Part shown: positions 49,753-58,970 of the stretch, one piece after another
Layout: every line of letters starts with the position of its first letter
How positions within the stretch are numbered: the stretch's first letter is position 1
Source: JAIUNP01 sp020161975
Lineage (GTDB): Bacteria; Pseudomonadota; Alphaproteobacteria; Rhizobiales; Beijerinckiaceae
DNA: 61,701 bases
Assembly: GCA_036745275.1 (NCBI GenBank)
Contig: DAIOGK010000022.1
Coordinates: forward strand, 1-61,701
Direction: 5' to 3'
Position numbers and translations under genes: made by a program
The notes under the pieces: model-generated
Seen by the model: the letters and a program-made list of their open reading frames with translations, nothing else
Databases searched by the model: none
What the model was told of the DNA's origin: nothing

Positions 49753-49850
49753 TTTGTTCGAGCACCCCGGCGGCGCCTTCGCGCGGTTGGTCCTTCCACT
49801 GCTTGATCCGGTTTGGATGCACGTCAAACGGTCGCGCCAGCTCGGTCCAT
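49753..49850 (-). pseudogene. IS3-family OrfA fragment
   Basis: The minus strand reads WTELARPFDVHPNRIKQWKDQPREGAAGVLE, matching the HTH of IS3-type OrfA (TELAQ.F.VHPNQI.QWK.QLLEGA). No start, OrfB or terminal repeats are seen. The rest of 49694-50208 shows no gene. Confidence 0.6.
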
Positions 49851-50208
49851 GTTCTCTCGCGCTTCACTGCTGTCCAGAGTTCTCAGGCCAATTCTGGAAT
49901 GCCCGTGTGCAATGCCGGGTTTCCCCGCGTTGGTCATCGCCAAGGCGGTGCGACGTTTGCGCAGCGTGATATTCATCGAGTTGCCTGATATGTATATCGC
50001 CAAATGTCGCTTGTCCTGATGATGATCCGGTTTTTATGTGAAGGTCAGCGGCGAACGGTGAAACGGGTCTCACACCGCAACAAGTCACGCAATCAGGGGC
50101 AAACAAGACGGCCCTGGCGCGCAAGGCGCCCTGCCCCTCCCCCGCGTGATCCAACGAGATGAAAGCGCCTGCGTGCAAGAACAGAACTGAACCCCAAGGA
50201 GTAAAGAC

Positions 50209-50760
50209 ATGACCGCACTCAAGATCGACAGGATCCACCACGTCGCCTACCGCTGCAAGGATGCGAAGGAGACAGTCGAGTGGTACGGCAAGATGCTGAA
50301 CATGGACTTTGTTCTGGCCATTGCCGAGGACCAAGTTCCCTCAACGCATGAGCCCGACCCATACATGCATCTGTTCCTGAACGCGGGCGGCGGCAATATT
50401 CTTGCCTTCTTTGAACTGCCGACAAAGCCAGAGATGAGCCGGGATCTGAACACGCCAATCTGGGTGCAGCACATCGCCTTCAAGGTGAAGGATCGCGAGA
50501 CGCTCATTGCCTACAAGGAACATCTCGAAAAGAATGGCGTCGAGGTTCTGGGCGTCACCGACCATTCGCTGTTTCATTCCATCTACATGTTCGATCCCAA
50601 CGGCCACCGCGTCGAACTCGCCTGCCCCGATCCGGCAGAAGAAGGCATGCTCAAGCGGATGGACGAAGTGAAATGGGCCATGCTTGAGGAATGGTCTAGG
50701 ACAAAGAAGGCGCCCAAGCACGCCGAATGGCTGCACGCCAAGGAATTCGGCAAGCACTGA
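50209..50760 (+). CDS. VOC-family (glyoxalase/dioxygenase fold) protein
   Basis: This 183-residue protein has two VOC half-modules: RIHHVAYRCKDAKETVEWYGKMLNMDF and WVQHIAFKVKDRETLIAYKEHLEKNGVEV, ending SIYMFDPNGHRVELACPD. Metal ligand candidates are His in HHVAY, His in VQHIAF and Glu in RVELAC, the usual two-His-one-Glu set. AAGGAG precedes the ATG. It stands alone between the copper island and the trehalose operon. The reaction (glyoxalase, dioxygenase or resistance protein) cannot be told. Confidence 0.85.
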   Translation: MTALKIDRIHHVAYRCKDAKETVEWYGKMLNMDFVLAIAEDQVPSTHEPDPYMHLFLNAGGGNILAFFELPTKPEMSRDLNTPIWVQHIAFKVKDRETLIAYKEHLEKNGVEVLGVTDHSLFHSIYMFDPNGHRVELACPDPAEEGMLKRMDEVKWAMLEEWSRTKKAPKHAEWLHAKEFGKH

Positions 50761-50788
50761 TCTGGCGGGCCGCCCACGGTTCATCGGA

Positions 50789-50825
50789 GCTGCTGTGCGC
50801 CGGGCTTGCGCCTGCGCACAGCAGC
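50789..50825. terminator. strong hairpin between convergent genes
   Basis: GCTGCTGTGCGC at 50789-50800 pairs perfectly with 50814-50825 over 12 bp, with a 13-base loop. A second hairpin (GCTGCTT/AAGCAGC, 50868-50885) follows. The pair lies between the convergent VOC and otsA genes and probably ends transcription, although a long T-run is lacking. Confidence 0.55.
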
Positions 50826-50890
50826 CGATTTGGTGGCTCTGTTTCTGCCCCCCCTTGCATCGGGCAAGCTGCTTTCAGAAGCAGCAAGCT

Positions 50891-52267
50891 CTACGACGAT
50901 GCAGGCCGGGCGTTCATATGGTCGATGAAACGCGCCAGCCACCAATTCACATCTTGCGATTTGATGCATTCAAACATTGGCTTCCAGCGGGCAATCCGCT
51001 CGTCCCTTGGCATCCGCAGCGCCCTTTCAATCGCTTCGGAAAGATCATCGGCGCTGTAGGGATTCACCAGAAGCGCCTCTTTCAATTGTTCTGCAGCGCC
51101 CGCGAATTGCGAGAGAATGAGAACGCCGGGATCATCGGGGTCCTGCGCGGCGACATATTCCTTTGCGACAAGGTTCATGCCGTCCCTGAGGGGCGTGATC
51201 AGACCGATCCGCGCCGCGCGATAGATCCCGCCGAGCGTGCTGCGAGACATGCCCCGGTTCACGTAACGAATGGGAACCCAGTCGATATCCGCATAGGCCC
51301 CGTTGATGAGGCCGGACTGGGCGTTGAGTGCCATCCGGATGTCCCGATAGCTTTGCACCGCTTCGCGCGTCGGAGGCGCGATCTGGAGCAGATAGACCTT
51401 TGCCGCCCGCTCCCCATGCGTGTTCAGGAAGCGCTCATACCCCGTGAAACGCTCTTGCAGTCCCTTGGAGTAATCCAGCCGGTCGACGCCAACGATCAGG
51501 TCCCTGCCAGCCGAACTCTCGACCATTCTTTTGTAGGTCGAGATCGCCTCATCGGAGGAAAGCGCTTCGACGAACTCCGTCGTATCGATACCGATCGGGC
51601 ACGCGATGGCCCGGATCGTCCGACCTTTATAGGTGATCTCGTCACCGTCGATCGTCGCTCCCAGGTGGTTCAAGACGTAGTCGTGAAAGGAATCCAGCCA
51701 TTCTTCGGTCTGAAAGCCGACGACATCATAGGCGAACAATGTTTCGACGAGCTGGCGGTGTTGCGGCAGTGCCGTCAGCAGACGCATGGGTGGCCAGGGA
51801 ATGTGGAGGAAAAAGCCGATCTTGTTCCGGACGCCCCTGGCCCTAAGAATCTCGCCCTGTGGAATGAGATGATAATCGTGAACCCAGACCAGGTCGTCGG
51901 ATCGAAGATGCGCCTTGATCGTGTCCCCGACAATTTCATTCACGCGCCGATAGCCGCCCTGATAATCGCGCTCATGCTCGGCCATATCCAATCGGTAATG
52001 GAAGAGCGGCCAAAGGGTCCGATTGGCATAGCCGTTGTAGTATTCCTCGACCTCCTGTTCGGAGAGATCAATCGTGGCGGTCGTGACGCCGGCGTTGGTT
52101 TCAAAGTGGAGTTCCTTTGAATCGCTCGTTTCGCCTGACCAGCCGAACCAAATCCCTTTCTGTTTGCGTAAAGCCGCAAAAAGCGCCGTTGCAAGGCCGC
52201 CTTGGGCACCCTCGTCGTCGCTCCGCGGCACCTGAACCCGGTTCGAGATAACGATCAGCCTGCTCAA
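50891..52267 (-). CDS. otsA: trehalose-6-phosphate synthase, OtsA
   Basis: The 458-residue GT20 enzyme starts SRLIVISNRVQVPRSD and contains VWVHDYHLIPQGEILRARG, GFFLHIPWPPMRLLTALPQHRQLVETLFAYDVVGFQ, VGVDRLDYSKGLQERFTGYERFL and the C-terminal RDGMNLVAKEYVAAQDPDDPGVLILSQFAGAAEQL. It joins UDP-glucose (or another NDP-glucose) and glucose-6-phosphate. Length is normal. It is the last gene of an otsB-GH15-otsA operon and overlaps the GH15 gene by four bases. The product protects against osmotic and desiccation stress. Confidence 0.94.
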   Translation of the reverse strand: MSRLIVISNRVQVPRSDDEGAQGGLATALFAALRKQKGIWFGWSGETSDSKELHFETNAGVTTATIDLSEQEVEEYYNGYANRTLWPLFHYRLDMAEHERDYQGGYRRVNEIVGDTIKAHLRSDDLVWVHDYHLIPQGEILRARGVRNKIGFFLHIPWPPMRLLTALPQHRQLVETLFAYDVVGFQTEEWLDSFHDYVLNHLGATIDGDEITYKGRTIRAIACPIGIDTTEFVEALSSDEAISTYKRMVESSAGRDLIVGVDRLDYSKGLQERFTGYERFLNTHGERAAKVYLLQIAPPTREAVQSYRDIRMALNAQSGLINGAYADIDWVPIRYVNRGMSRSTLGGIYRAARIGLITPLRDGMNLVAKEYVAAQDPDDPGVLILSQFAGAAEQLKEALLVNPYSADDLSEAIERALRMPRDERIARWKPMFECIKSQDVNWWLARFIDHMNARPASS

Positions 52268-54060
52268 CGTACCATCCTCCAGGGTTTGGAAATCAGGGCG
52301 GCACAGTTGATCAGGCCGACAAGCGAATAGGTTTGCGGGTAGTTGCCCCAGAGTTCACCCGTTGACGGGTCGATGTCCTCGGACAAAAGCTCGGCAGGTG
52401 TCCTCCGTGCGATCATCTCATCGAACAGGATGCGCGCCTCATCGGCACGCCCGGTGACATGCAGGGCCTCGATGAGCCAGAACGTGCAGACATTGAAGGC
52501 GGTGGCCGGAAGCCCGAAATCATCTTCCGTATTGTAGCGAAGCATGTGGGAGCTGCGCCGCAATCCCTGTTCCACTGCCGTGAGCGTTCCGCGATAGCGC
52601 GGATCATCCGGTGAGAGGAAATGCAGGTCGAGAAGCTGCAACAGGCTTGCATCAAGGTCATCGCCGCTGAAGGTCGCCGAGAGACGGTTGGTTTTCTCTC
52701 GCCATGACGCCTGTTCGATGCGCTCATGCATCACATCGGCACGCTCGCGCCAGAAGTGTGCCCGCTCATCAAGGCCCAGAATGGCCGCAGCATTGGCGAG
52801 GCGGTCGCAACCGGCCCAGCACATGGCCGCGGAATAGGTATGAATGTGGTTGCGCGTGCGCAGTTCCCAGAGGCCTGCATCCGGCTTGTCGAATGCGAGC
52901 CAGGCGCGTTCGCCGACGGATTCCAGCGCCTGGAAATCGCTGATCCCGGCCATGCGGAACAGGCGATGATCAAAAAAGGCCTGCACGTTGGAAAGGATGA
53001 TCTGCCCGTAGGCATCATGCTGAACCTGCTCATAGGCCTGATTTCCGAAGCGGACCGGCCCCATGCCGCGATAGCCCTTGAGTGCAGGGGCGATATTCTC
53101 GGTCAGCAATTTTTCGCCACCAACCCCGTAAAGTGGCTGGATCTTTCCGCCCTTCGCGTTATCGACGATGTTGCGGAGATAGGAGAGGTAGCCTTCGAGG
53201 ACATCGAGCGCGCCCAGCCGGTTGAGCGCCTGAACGGTGTAGTAAGCGTCGCGCAGCCAGCAATACCGGTAATCCCAGTTCCGGCCGGACCCGGCGTGCT
53301 CCGGGATCGATGTGGTCAGGGCTGCGACGATCGCGCCGGTTTCTTCATGCTGGCAAAGTTTGAGCGCAATCGCTGACCGGATGACGGCCTGCTGCCATTC
53401 AACTGGCGTTGCCAGTCCGCGCACCCAGTGGCGCCATTCCTCGCGGGTGCGGTCGAGCATGCTCGTGAGGCTTTCTGCCAGATCGCCGTCGAAACTCTCG
53501 TCAGGCCCCAGAAAGAAATACAGCGGGTGTTCAACCCGAAATGCATGTTCGGACTCGATCCAGTCGATCGGAGCGGTTGTTGTCAGCCGCAGGTGATTTT
53601 GAGGGCTGACATAGCAAATGTGGTTGGAGCCGCGCGTTTGGGCCGGACGTCCGGCGCCATAACTATGGGCAGGCCTCAGCCGCACAATGATGCGCGGACT
53701 TCCCGAGACCGGTCGAACAATGCGGGCGAAGGCGACAGGGCGATACATTCGCTCATGGCGCTTGAAACGCGGGCAAAAATCGATGACTTCGACAGCATTA
53801 CCGTCGCCATCCTCATGGCGGGTCACGAGGATCGCCGTGTTGCGTTGATAACTTTGCCGGGTCTCTACGCCGCCTGCGAGTTCAATCCCCCAAAACCCGG
53901 TTGCGTTGTCCGGGTTATTGGCGTCATCCAGCAGCGAACAGAAGACCGGATCACCATCGACCCGGGGGATGCAACCCCAGACGAACTGTCCCGAGCGGTC
54001 CACCAGGGCAGAGACCTGACAATTGCCAATGGGCCAAAGATCGAGCGTAGCGGTTGTCAT
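52264..54060 (-). CDS. GH15-family glucoamylase/trehalase-like glycoside hydrolase
   Basis: This 598-residue protein has the bacterial GH15 layout: an N-terminal beta domain (WPIGNCQVSALVDRSGQFVWGCIPRVDGDPVFCSLLD) and an alpha/alpha-barrel. Barrel motifs are GSGRNWDYRYCWLRDAYYTVQALNRLG (family acid region) and PSTGELWGNYPQTYSLVGLINCA. It has no signal peptide, so it is cytoplasmic. Members cleave terminal glucose from starch-like glucans or trehalose. The start at 54060 overlaps otsB (ATGA). Its position between the two trehalose synthesis genes suggests glucose or trehalose turnover linked to OtsAB. Confidence 0.9.
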   Translation of the reverse strand: MTTATLDLWPIGNCQVSALVDRSGQFVWGCIPRVDGDPVFCSLLDDANNPDNATGFWGIELAGGVETRQSYQRNTAILVTRHEDGDGNAVEVIDFCPRFKRHERMYRPVAFARIVRPVSGSPRIIVRLRPAHSYGAGRPAQTRGSNHICYVSPQNHLRLTTTAPIDWIESEHAFRVEHPLYFFLGPDESFDGDLAESLTSMLDRTREEWRHWVRGLATPVEWQQAVIRSAIALKLCQHEETGAIVAALTTSIPEHAGSGRNWDYRYCWLRDAYYTVQALNRLGALDVLEGYLSYLRNIVDNAKGGKIQPLYGVGGEKLLTENIAPALKGYRGMGPVRFGNQAYEQVQHDAYGQIILSNVQAFFDHRLFRMAGISDFQALESVGERAWLAFDKPDAGLWELRTRNHIHTYSAAMCWAGCDRLANAAAILGLDERAHFWRERADVMHERIEQASWREKTNRLSATFSGDDLDASLLQLLDLHFLSPDDPRYRGTLTAVEQGLRRSSHMLRYNTEDDFGLPATAFNVCTFWLIEALHVTGRADEARILFDEMIARRTPAELLSEDIDPSTGELWGNYPQTYSLVGLINCAALISKPWRMVR

Positions 54061-54800
54061 GCTGTCACTCCTTCCAGCCATTGGCGCACGCTCGAGACAT
54101 CGTCGAGACGATACACTGCGGCAGTTGGCCGTGGCGCCCCAACAAGGACGCCGGCACCGCCACCTTTCTGGCAGCTGACAAACCCCGGTTCATCGGTGAG
54201 GTCATCGCCAAGAAAGAAAGCCGGGCGCCCCATGAAGGCGGGGTGTTGAAGCAGGGTTGCAATCGCTGAACCCTTGTCGTGTCCTGCCAGGCGCAGTTCG
54301 ATCATCATCTTGCCGTCCTGGATCGCGAGGCCTTCCCGGTCTGCAAATGCTTCCATGAAGGCTCGCACCTCCGGCTCCGCCGATGGCGCTTGCCGGTAAT
54401 GCACAGCGACACCCAGGCTCTTGTCCTCCACCAGCACGCCGGCATGATCAGCAAACGCTTTGGATGCAGCCCGCGCCACCTTGGCCAGAGTGGCTGGCCG
54501 GGAAGGCCGGATCAGCGTTCCATCGCCAATCTTGAGTTCAGCCCCATGGCTGCCGATCAGGGTCAGGAGCCCGGCGCAATCGCCCAGCATGTCCCGGAGT
54601 TGGTCGATGGAACGCCCGCTCACAATCGCAACGCGGCCTGATTGCCGGGCGTTTAGGTGTTTCAGGAGTGCAATCAGGCCACAATCAACGCAAACGGCTG
54701 TTGGCTTCTCTGCGATCTCTACAAGCGTTCCGTCAAAATCCAGAAGAACAGAACGATCACCCGAGAGGGGCGGCGGCTTCAACAATGCGAGTTCATTCAT
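54057..54800 (-). CDS. otsB: trehalose-6-phosphate phosphatase, OtsB
   Basis: The 247-residue HAD-family phosphatase has the nucleophile motif VLLDFDGTLVEIAEKP and motif II VAIVSGRSIDQLRDML. TLIGSHGAELKIGDG follows, then motif III/IV PAFFLGDDLTDEPGF. It dephosphorylates trehalose-6-phosphate made by OtsA. It is the first gene of the operon. The promoter should lie in 54801-54900. Confidence 0.94.
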   Translation of the reverse strand: MNELALLKPPPLSGDRSVLLDFDGTLVEIAEKPTAVCVDCGLIALLKHLNARQSGRVAIVSGRSIDQLRDMLGDCAGLLTLIGSHGAELKIGDGTLIRPSRPATLAKVARAASKAFADHAGVLVEDKSLGVAVHYRQAPSAEPEVRAFMEAFADREGLAIQDGKMMIELRLAGHDKGSAIATLLQHPAFMGRPAFFLGDDLTDEPGFVSCQKGGGAGVLVGAPRPTAAVYRLDDVSSVRQWLEGVTA

Positions 54801-54973
54801 AGTGCATCATAGAAGATCATGCCGCATAATGCTACCCTTATGGCCTGGTCTTGATTTCCATGGTCGGATTTTTGTCCTGGATTGCCATGATTTCTTTCCT
54901 TGAAACCCCGGCTTCAATCCGGATATTTCACCCTGACTTATCATCAGTTCTGTACTGATTTTTTTGAACATTC

Positions 54974-55057
54974 ATGTCTGCGGAGGAGGCCCGGAACTGG
55001 ACCGATCGTCGCACCATTCCCGACAACCGTGGCCGGCCCTGGGCGGCGCGCGCATGA
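54974..55057 (+). other. short open frame (27 codons) before a hairpin, possible leader
   Basis: An ATG frame encodes a 27-residue, Arg/Trp-containing peptide (SAEEARNWTDRRTIPDNRGR, ending WAARA). It ends 10 bases before a terminator-like hairpin (55068-55099) and 157 bp before the dehydrogenase operon. No Shine-Dalgarno is seen. It could be a leader peptide, part of a small RNA, or chance. The rest of 54801-55213 shows nothing. Confidence 0.25.
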
Positions 55058-55067
55058 GGGTCAGAAA

Positions 55068-55099
55068 GGCTCCGTTCATGGCGTTGACGGAGCCCTTTT
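55068..55099. terminator. terminator-like hairpin
   Basis: GGCTCCGT (55068-55075) pairs with ACGGAGCC (55087-55094) around an 11-base loop. It is preceded by AAA and followed by CTTTT, so it could work in both directions. It separates the otsB upstream region from the dehydrogenase operon. Confidence 0.6.
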
Positions 55100-55213
55100 C
55101 GAGAGCCCCGAAGCAAATGTGACGTGGCGCCAGGAATTGGCAGAAGATTGATTGACGCAGGTTGTGATCGGCATAAGCTCCAAAAAATAGTCACTCGTTG
55201 AGGGAGGCGCGCA

Positions 55214-55951
55214 ATGCCCGGAGATCTCTATTTCTCACGCCGGGGGTTTTTGCTGTCATCCGCTGCGATGTTGATGTGGACGGAGGCGGGCGCCGAGGTA
55301 ATTTCCGGCGCGCTTCCGCCCTGGGTTGCAGGACGTTCGAGTGTTCCGACACCGGTTCTGCCCGGCCCCTGGCGTTTCTTTACTGCTGCCGAAGCGACGA
55401 TGGTGGGCGCAATCGTCGACCGGCTGATCCCTGCGGATGACCTGTCGCCGGGCGGCAAGGATGCAGGCTGTGTCGTCTTCATCGACGCGCAGCTTGCCGG
55501 GCCGTTCGGCAAGGCGGGCGGGCAATATGTCAAGGCGCCGTTTCTGCCCGGCCTGCCGCAACAGGGCTATCAGGGCGAGGACACGCCGGCGGGACGCTAT
55601 CGCAAGGGGCTCCGCGCACTCGATGAGCTTGTCGCGACCCGGTTTTCCGGCAAATCGTTCGTCACGCTGGACCCCAAGGATCAGGATGCCCTGCTCAAGG
55701 GGCTGGAGGCTGGCACGATCCCGCTTCAGGGCGTCGATGCCAAGAGGTTCTTCGCGCTGGTCTTGCAGAATACCATGGAGGGCTTTTTTGCCGATCCGAT
55801 CTATGGCGGCAACAAGAACATGGTCGGCTGGAAAATGATCGGCTTTCCCGGAGCGCGCTACGATTATCGCGACTGGATCGATCGCCACAACGAAGCCTAC
55901 CCGTTGCCGCCCCTGAGCATCATGGGACGCAGCGCCTGGAACGTGCAATAG
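55214..55951 (+). CDS. gluconate 2-dehydrogenase subunit 3-like (small) subunit
   Basis: The 245-residue precursor has a twin-arginine leader (SRRGFLLSSAAMLMWTEAGA). The subunit-3 domain reads RFFTAAEATMVGAIVDRLIPADDLSPGGKDAGCVVFIDAQLAGPFG, with FADPIYGGNKNMVGWKMIGFPGARYDYRDWI. This small subunit guides Tat export and assembly of the FAD subunit, which lacks its own signal. GAGGGAGG precedes the ATG. It is the first gene of a three-gene operon. Confidence 0.9.
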   Translation: MPGDLYFSRRGFLLSSAAMLMWTEAGAEVISGALPPWVAGRSSVPTPVLPGPWRFFTAAEATMVGAIVDRLIPADDLSPGGKDAGCVVFIDAQLAGPFGKAGGQYVKAPFLPGLPQQGYQGEDTPAGRYRKGLRALDELVATRFSGKSFVTLDPKDQDALLKGLEAGTIPLQGVDAKRFFALVLQNTMEGFFADPIYGGNKNMVGWKMIGFPGARYDYRDWIDRHNEAYPLPPLSIMGRSAWNVQ

Positions 55952-55964
55952 CAAGGGGGCGATC

Positions 55965-57731
55965 ATGGCGCAGAAGCTGCCGCACAAGAACGTCGTTATC
56001 GTCGGCCTCGGCTGGACCGGCTCGATCCTCGCCTACGAACTGGCGAGCGCCGGCCTTGACGTCGTGGCCATCGAGCGCGGGCCGTGGCGCGATACGGCCG
56101 CCGATTTCCCGCCCTCGACCTCGCCGGATGAACTTCGGTATGCAACCCGGCTCGACCTGTTCCTGCGCCCGGCGCAGGACACGCTTACCTTCCGCAACAA
56201 GATGAACGAGACGGCGCTGCCGATCCGCAGCTTCATCGGTTTTCTGCCCGGCAATGGCGTTGGCGGGGCGGGTCTGCACTGGAACGGGCAGCTCTGGCGC
56301 TTCCTGCCGTCGGACTTCAAGCTGCGTTCGCATCTGACGCAGCGCTATGGCGCATCCGCCCTGGCTGCCGACACGACGATCCAGGATTGGCCGGTCAGTT
56401 ATGACGATCTGGAGCCGTTCTACCAGAAGTTTGACGCGCTCTGCGGAACCTCGGGCAAGGCCGGCAACCTGAAGGGCAAGATCCAGGTTGGTGGCAATCC
56501 CTTTGAAGGCGCGCGGGCTGCCGAATATCCGACGCCACCGCTGAAGCAGCCCTATGCGCCAACCCTGTTCGGCAAGGCGGCATCCAGCCTCGGCTACCAT
56601 CCCTTTCCGCAGCCCTCCTGCAACCTCAGCGAGCCCTATACGAACTCCCTGGGCGTCAAGATGGGGCAATGCACCTTCTGCGGTTTCTGCGAACGGTTTG
56701 GCTGCGGTAACTACTCCAAATCGAGCCCGCAGGCCTGCGTTCTACCGGCCCTGATGCGGCTTCCGAATTTCACCGCCCGCACGGAGAGCGAGGTTCTGAG
56801 GGTGAACCTCGATTCGACCGGCAAGAAGGCGACCGGCGTCACCTTCGTCGACACGAGCGGGCAGGAGTTCGAGCAGCCTGCCGATATGGTGCTGCTCTGC
56901 GCCTTCGGCCTGTTCAATGTCCGGCTGATGCTGCTGTCGGGGATTGGCACGCCCTATGATCCGACCACGGGCAAGGGCGTGGTGGGCCGCAATTACGCCT
57001 ACCAGACAACCTCCGGCGTCAGCATCATGATGAAGAAGGGTACGCGGCTCAATCCGTTCATTTCATCCGGCGCGGGCGGCGTGGTGATCGACGATTTCAA
57101 CGGCGACAATTTCGATCACGCGGGGCTCGGCTTTGTCGGCGGCGCGGCCCTGTCGGCGACGCAGAGTAACGGGCGGCCGATTTCGACCCGCCCCGTCGCA
57201 CCGGGGACGCCTGCCTGGGGCGCGGCGTGGAAAAAGGCGACGGTCGAAGGCTATCAGCGCGGCTATGGTCTTGGCACCCAGGGCAGCAGCTATTCCTACA
57301 AGGATTGCTATCTCGATCTCGACCCGACCTACAAGGATCGCTTCGGCAGGCCGTTGATGCGCCTCACCTTCGATTTCCACGAAAACGAATTGAAAATGTC
57401 GGCCTACGTTACCGAGAAGCTGGCCGGGATTGCCAGGGCTATGGATGCGGAAATCGTGACGCCACACCCCAGGACAGGGCCATATACGATCACGCAATAC
57501 CAGTCGACGCACAATACCGGCGGCACGGTGATGGGTTCGGACCCGTCCGACAGCGTGGTCAACCGCTATTGCCAGAGCTGGGACGTACCGAACCTGTTCA
57601 TCCCGGGTGGCGCATCGGTGTTTCCGCAGAACCACGGCTACAACCCCACCGGTACCGTCGGCGCGCTGGCCTACTGGACGGCGGATGCGATCAAGCAGCG
57701 TTACCTGAAGAACCCCGGCGCCCTGCTGTAG
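55965..57731 (+). CDS. GMC oxidoreductase, FAD catalytic subunit of a membrane dehydrogenase
   Basis: This 588-residue subunit has FAD motif VVIVGLGWTGSILAYELASAGLDVVAIERG, the GMC segment NGVGGAGLHWNGQLWRFLP and the C-terminal HNTGGTVMGSD and NHGYNPTGTVGALAYW with the catalytic His/Asn region. A Cys cluster C236-x2-C239-x2-C242-x4-C247 (GQCTFCGFCERFGCGNY) matches the region that holds an iron-sulfur cluster in FAD glucose dehydrogenase relatives. It oxidises a sugar, sugar acid or polyol in the periplasm. No signal peptide, so export relies on the small subunit. Confidence 0.9.
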   Translation: MAQKLPHKNVVIVGLGWTGSILAYELASAGLDVVAIERGPWRDTAADFPPSTSPDELRYATRLDLFLRPAQDTLTFRNKMNETALPIRSFIGFLPGNGVGGAGLHWNGQLWRFLPSDFKLRSHLTQRYGASALAADTTIQDWPVSYDDLEPFYQKFDALCGTSGKAGNLKGKIQVGGNPFEGARAAEYPTPPLKQPYAPTLFGKAASSLGYHPFPQPSCNLSEPYTNSLGVKMGQCTFCGFCERFGCGNYSKSSPQACVLPALMRLPNFTARTESEVLRVNLDSTGKKATGVTFVDTSGQEFEQPADMVLLCAFGLFNVRLMLLSGIGTPYDPTTGKGVVGRNYAYQTTSGVSIMMKKGTRLNPFISSGAGGVVIDDFNGDNFDHAGLGFVGGAALSATQSNGRPISTRPVAPGTPAWGAAWKKATVEGYQRGYGLGTQGSSYSYKDCYLDLDPTYKDRFGRPLMRLTFDFHENELKMSAYVTEKLAGIARAMDAEIVTPHPRTGPYTITQYQSTHNTGGTVMGSDPSDSVVNRYCQSWDVPNLFIPGGASVFPQNHGYNPTGTVGALAYWTADAIKQRYLKNPGALL

Positions 57732-57740
57732 GAGGATATC

Positions 57741-58970
57741 ATGAGAGCGATACTCAGCAGCGCCGCACTGGCGACCGCGCTTGCCACCTCCCCTGCCCTC
57801 TCCCAGAACCCGCAGGACTTTTCGCAAATTGAACGGGGTCGCTACCTGTCGATCCTGGGTGATTGCGCCGGTTGCCATACCGCGCCTGGCGGCAAGCCAA
57901 TGGCGGGCGGGCTGGCGATCGGCACACCGTTCGGCAAGATCATCGCGCCCAATATCACGCCGGATGTCGACACTGGCATCGGCGCCATGTCCGACGACCA
58001 GTTCGTCGCCGCCCTGCAGGAAGGTCGCGGCAAGGGCGGTCAGCGACTCTATCCGGCAATGCCGTATATCTACTATACCAAGATGAGCCGCGAGGACATT
58101 CTGGCCATCCGTGCCTATCTCAATTCCCTGCAACCCGTGGTCAACGCGGTCGTTGCCGATCAACTCCCCTTCCCGCTTGATCAGCGCGCTGTGATGATCG
58201 TCTGGAATACGCTGAATTTCACGCCGGGGCGGTTCAGGCCGGTGGAGGGCAAGAGCGCGGAGTGGAACCGCGGATACTTCATCGTTGAAGGTCCGGGGCA
58301 TTGCGGGGCCTGCCACACGCCCAAGGGCATTCTGGGCGGCGACAAGACCAAACGCCTGTATGAGGGGGCGGCGCTCAGCGGCTGGTTCGCTCCGGCGCTG
58401 ACACCGGATGCGCGCAGCGGGCTTGCAGCATGGTCGGTTGAGGATATCGCGACCTATCTCAAGACCGGGGCGAACAAGTGGACACTGGCTTCGGGGCCGA
58501 TGGCGGATGTGATCACCGCCTCGACGAAGCATATGCGCGACGACGACCTGAGGGCGATAGCGACCTATCTGAAGGATCACGGCAAGCCCGCGCGCGACAC
58601 TGCCAAGCCGCTTGCCGGCAACGGCGCGGCGATGAAGGCCGGGGCGGCAATCTACAAGGATAATTGCTCTGCCTGCCACCGCGATGATGGCATGGGCGCA
58701 CCCGGCCTCTTCCCGCGTCTTGCAGGCAGCGCCAATGTGCAATCGCGCGATGTGACAACGCTCGCCCGCGTGGTACTGGCCGGAACGCGTGCAGTCTCCA
58801 CTGATGCCGCGCCGACGGCGCCCGCCATGCCCTCGTTCTCGTGGCGGTTGACGGATGGGGAGGTTGCCAATCTGCTTACCTATATCCGCAATGGTTGGGG
58901 CAATGCTGCGAGCGCGGTGTCGGCATCCGGCATTGCCGGCCATCGCAAACAATTGGCCTCTCCCAACTGA
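57741..58970 (+). CDS. three-haem cytochrome c subunit of the dehydrogenase
   Basis: The 409-residue precursor has a signal peptide (ILSSAALATALATSPALS) and three CxxCH haem sites: CAGCH (about residue 40), CGACH (about 190) and CSACH (about 310). Met ligands are available downstream of each. It passes electrons from the FAD subunit to ubiquinone or an oxidase at the membrane. It is 9 bp after the GMC gene. Length and haem count match gluconate, sorbitol or alcohol dehydrogenase cytochrome subunits. Confidence 0.92.
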   Translation: MRAILSSAALATALATSPALSQNPQDFSQIERGRYLSILGDCAGCHTAPGGKPMAGGLAIGTPFGKIIAPNITPDVDTGIGAMSDDQFVAALQEGRGKGGQRLYPAMPYIYYTKMSREDILAIRAYLNSLQPVVNAVVADQLPFPLDQRAVMIVWNTLNFTPGRFRPVEGKSAEWNRGYFIVEGPGHCGACHTPKGILGGDKTKRLYEGAALSGWFAPALTPDARSGLAAWSVEDIATYLKTGANKWTLASGPMADVITASTKHMRDDDLRAIATYLKDHGKPARDTAKPLAGNGAAMKAGAAIYKDNCSACHRDDGMGAPGLFPRLAGSANVQSRDVTTLARVVLAGTRAVSTDAAPTAPAMPSFSWRLTDGEVANLLTYIRNGWGNAASAVSASGIAGHRKQLASPN

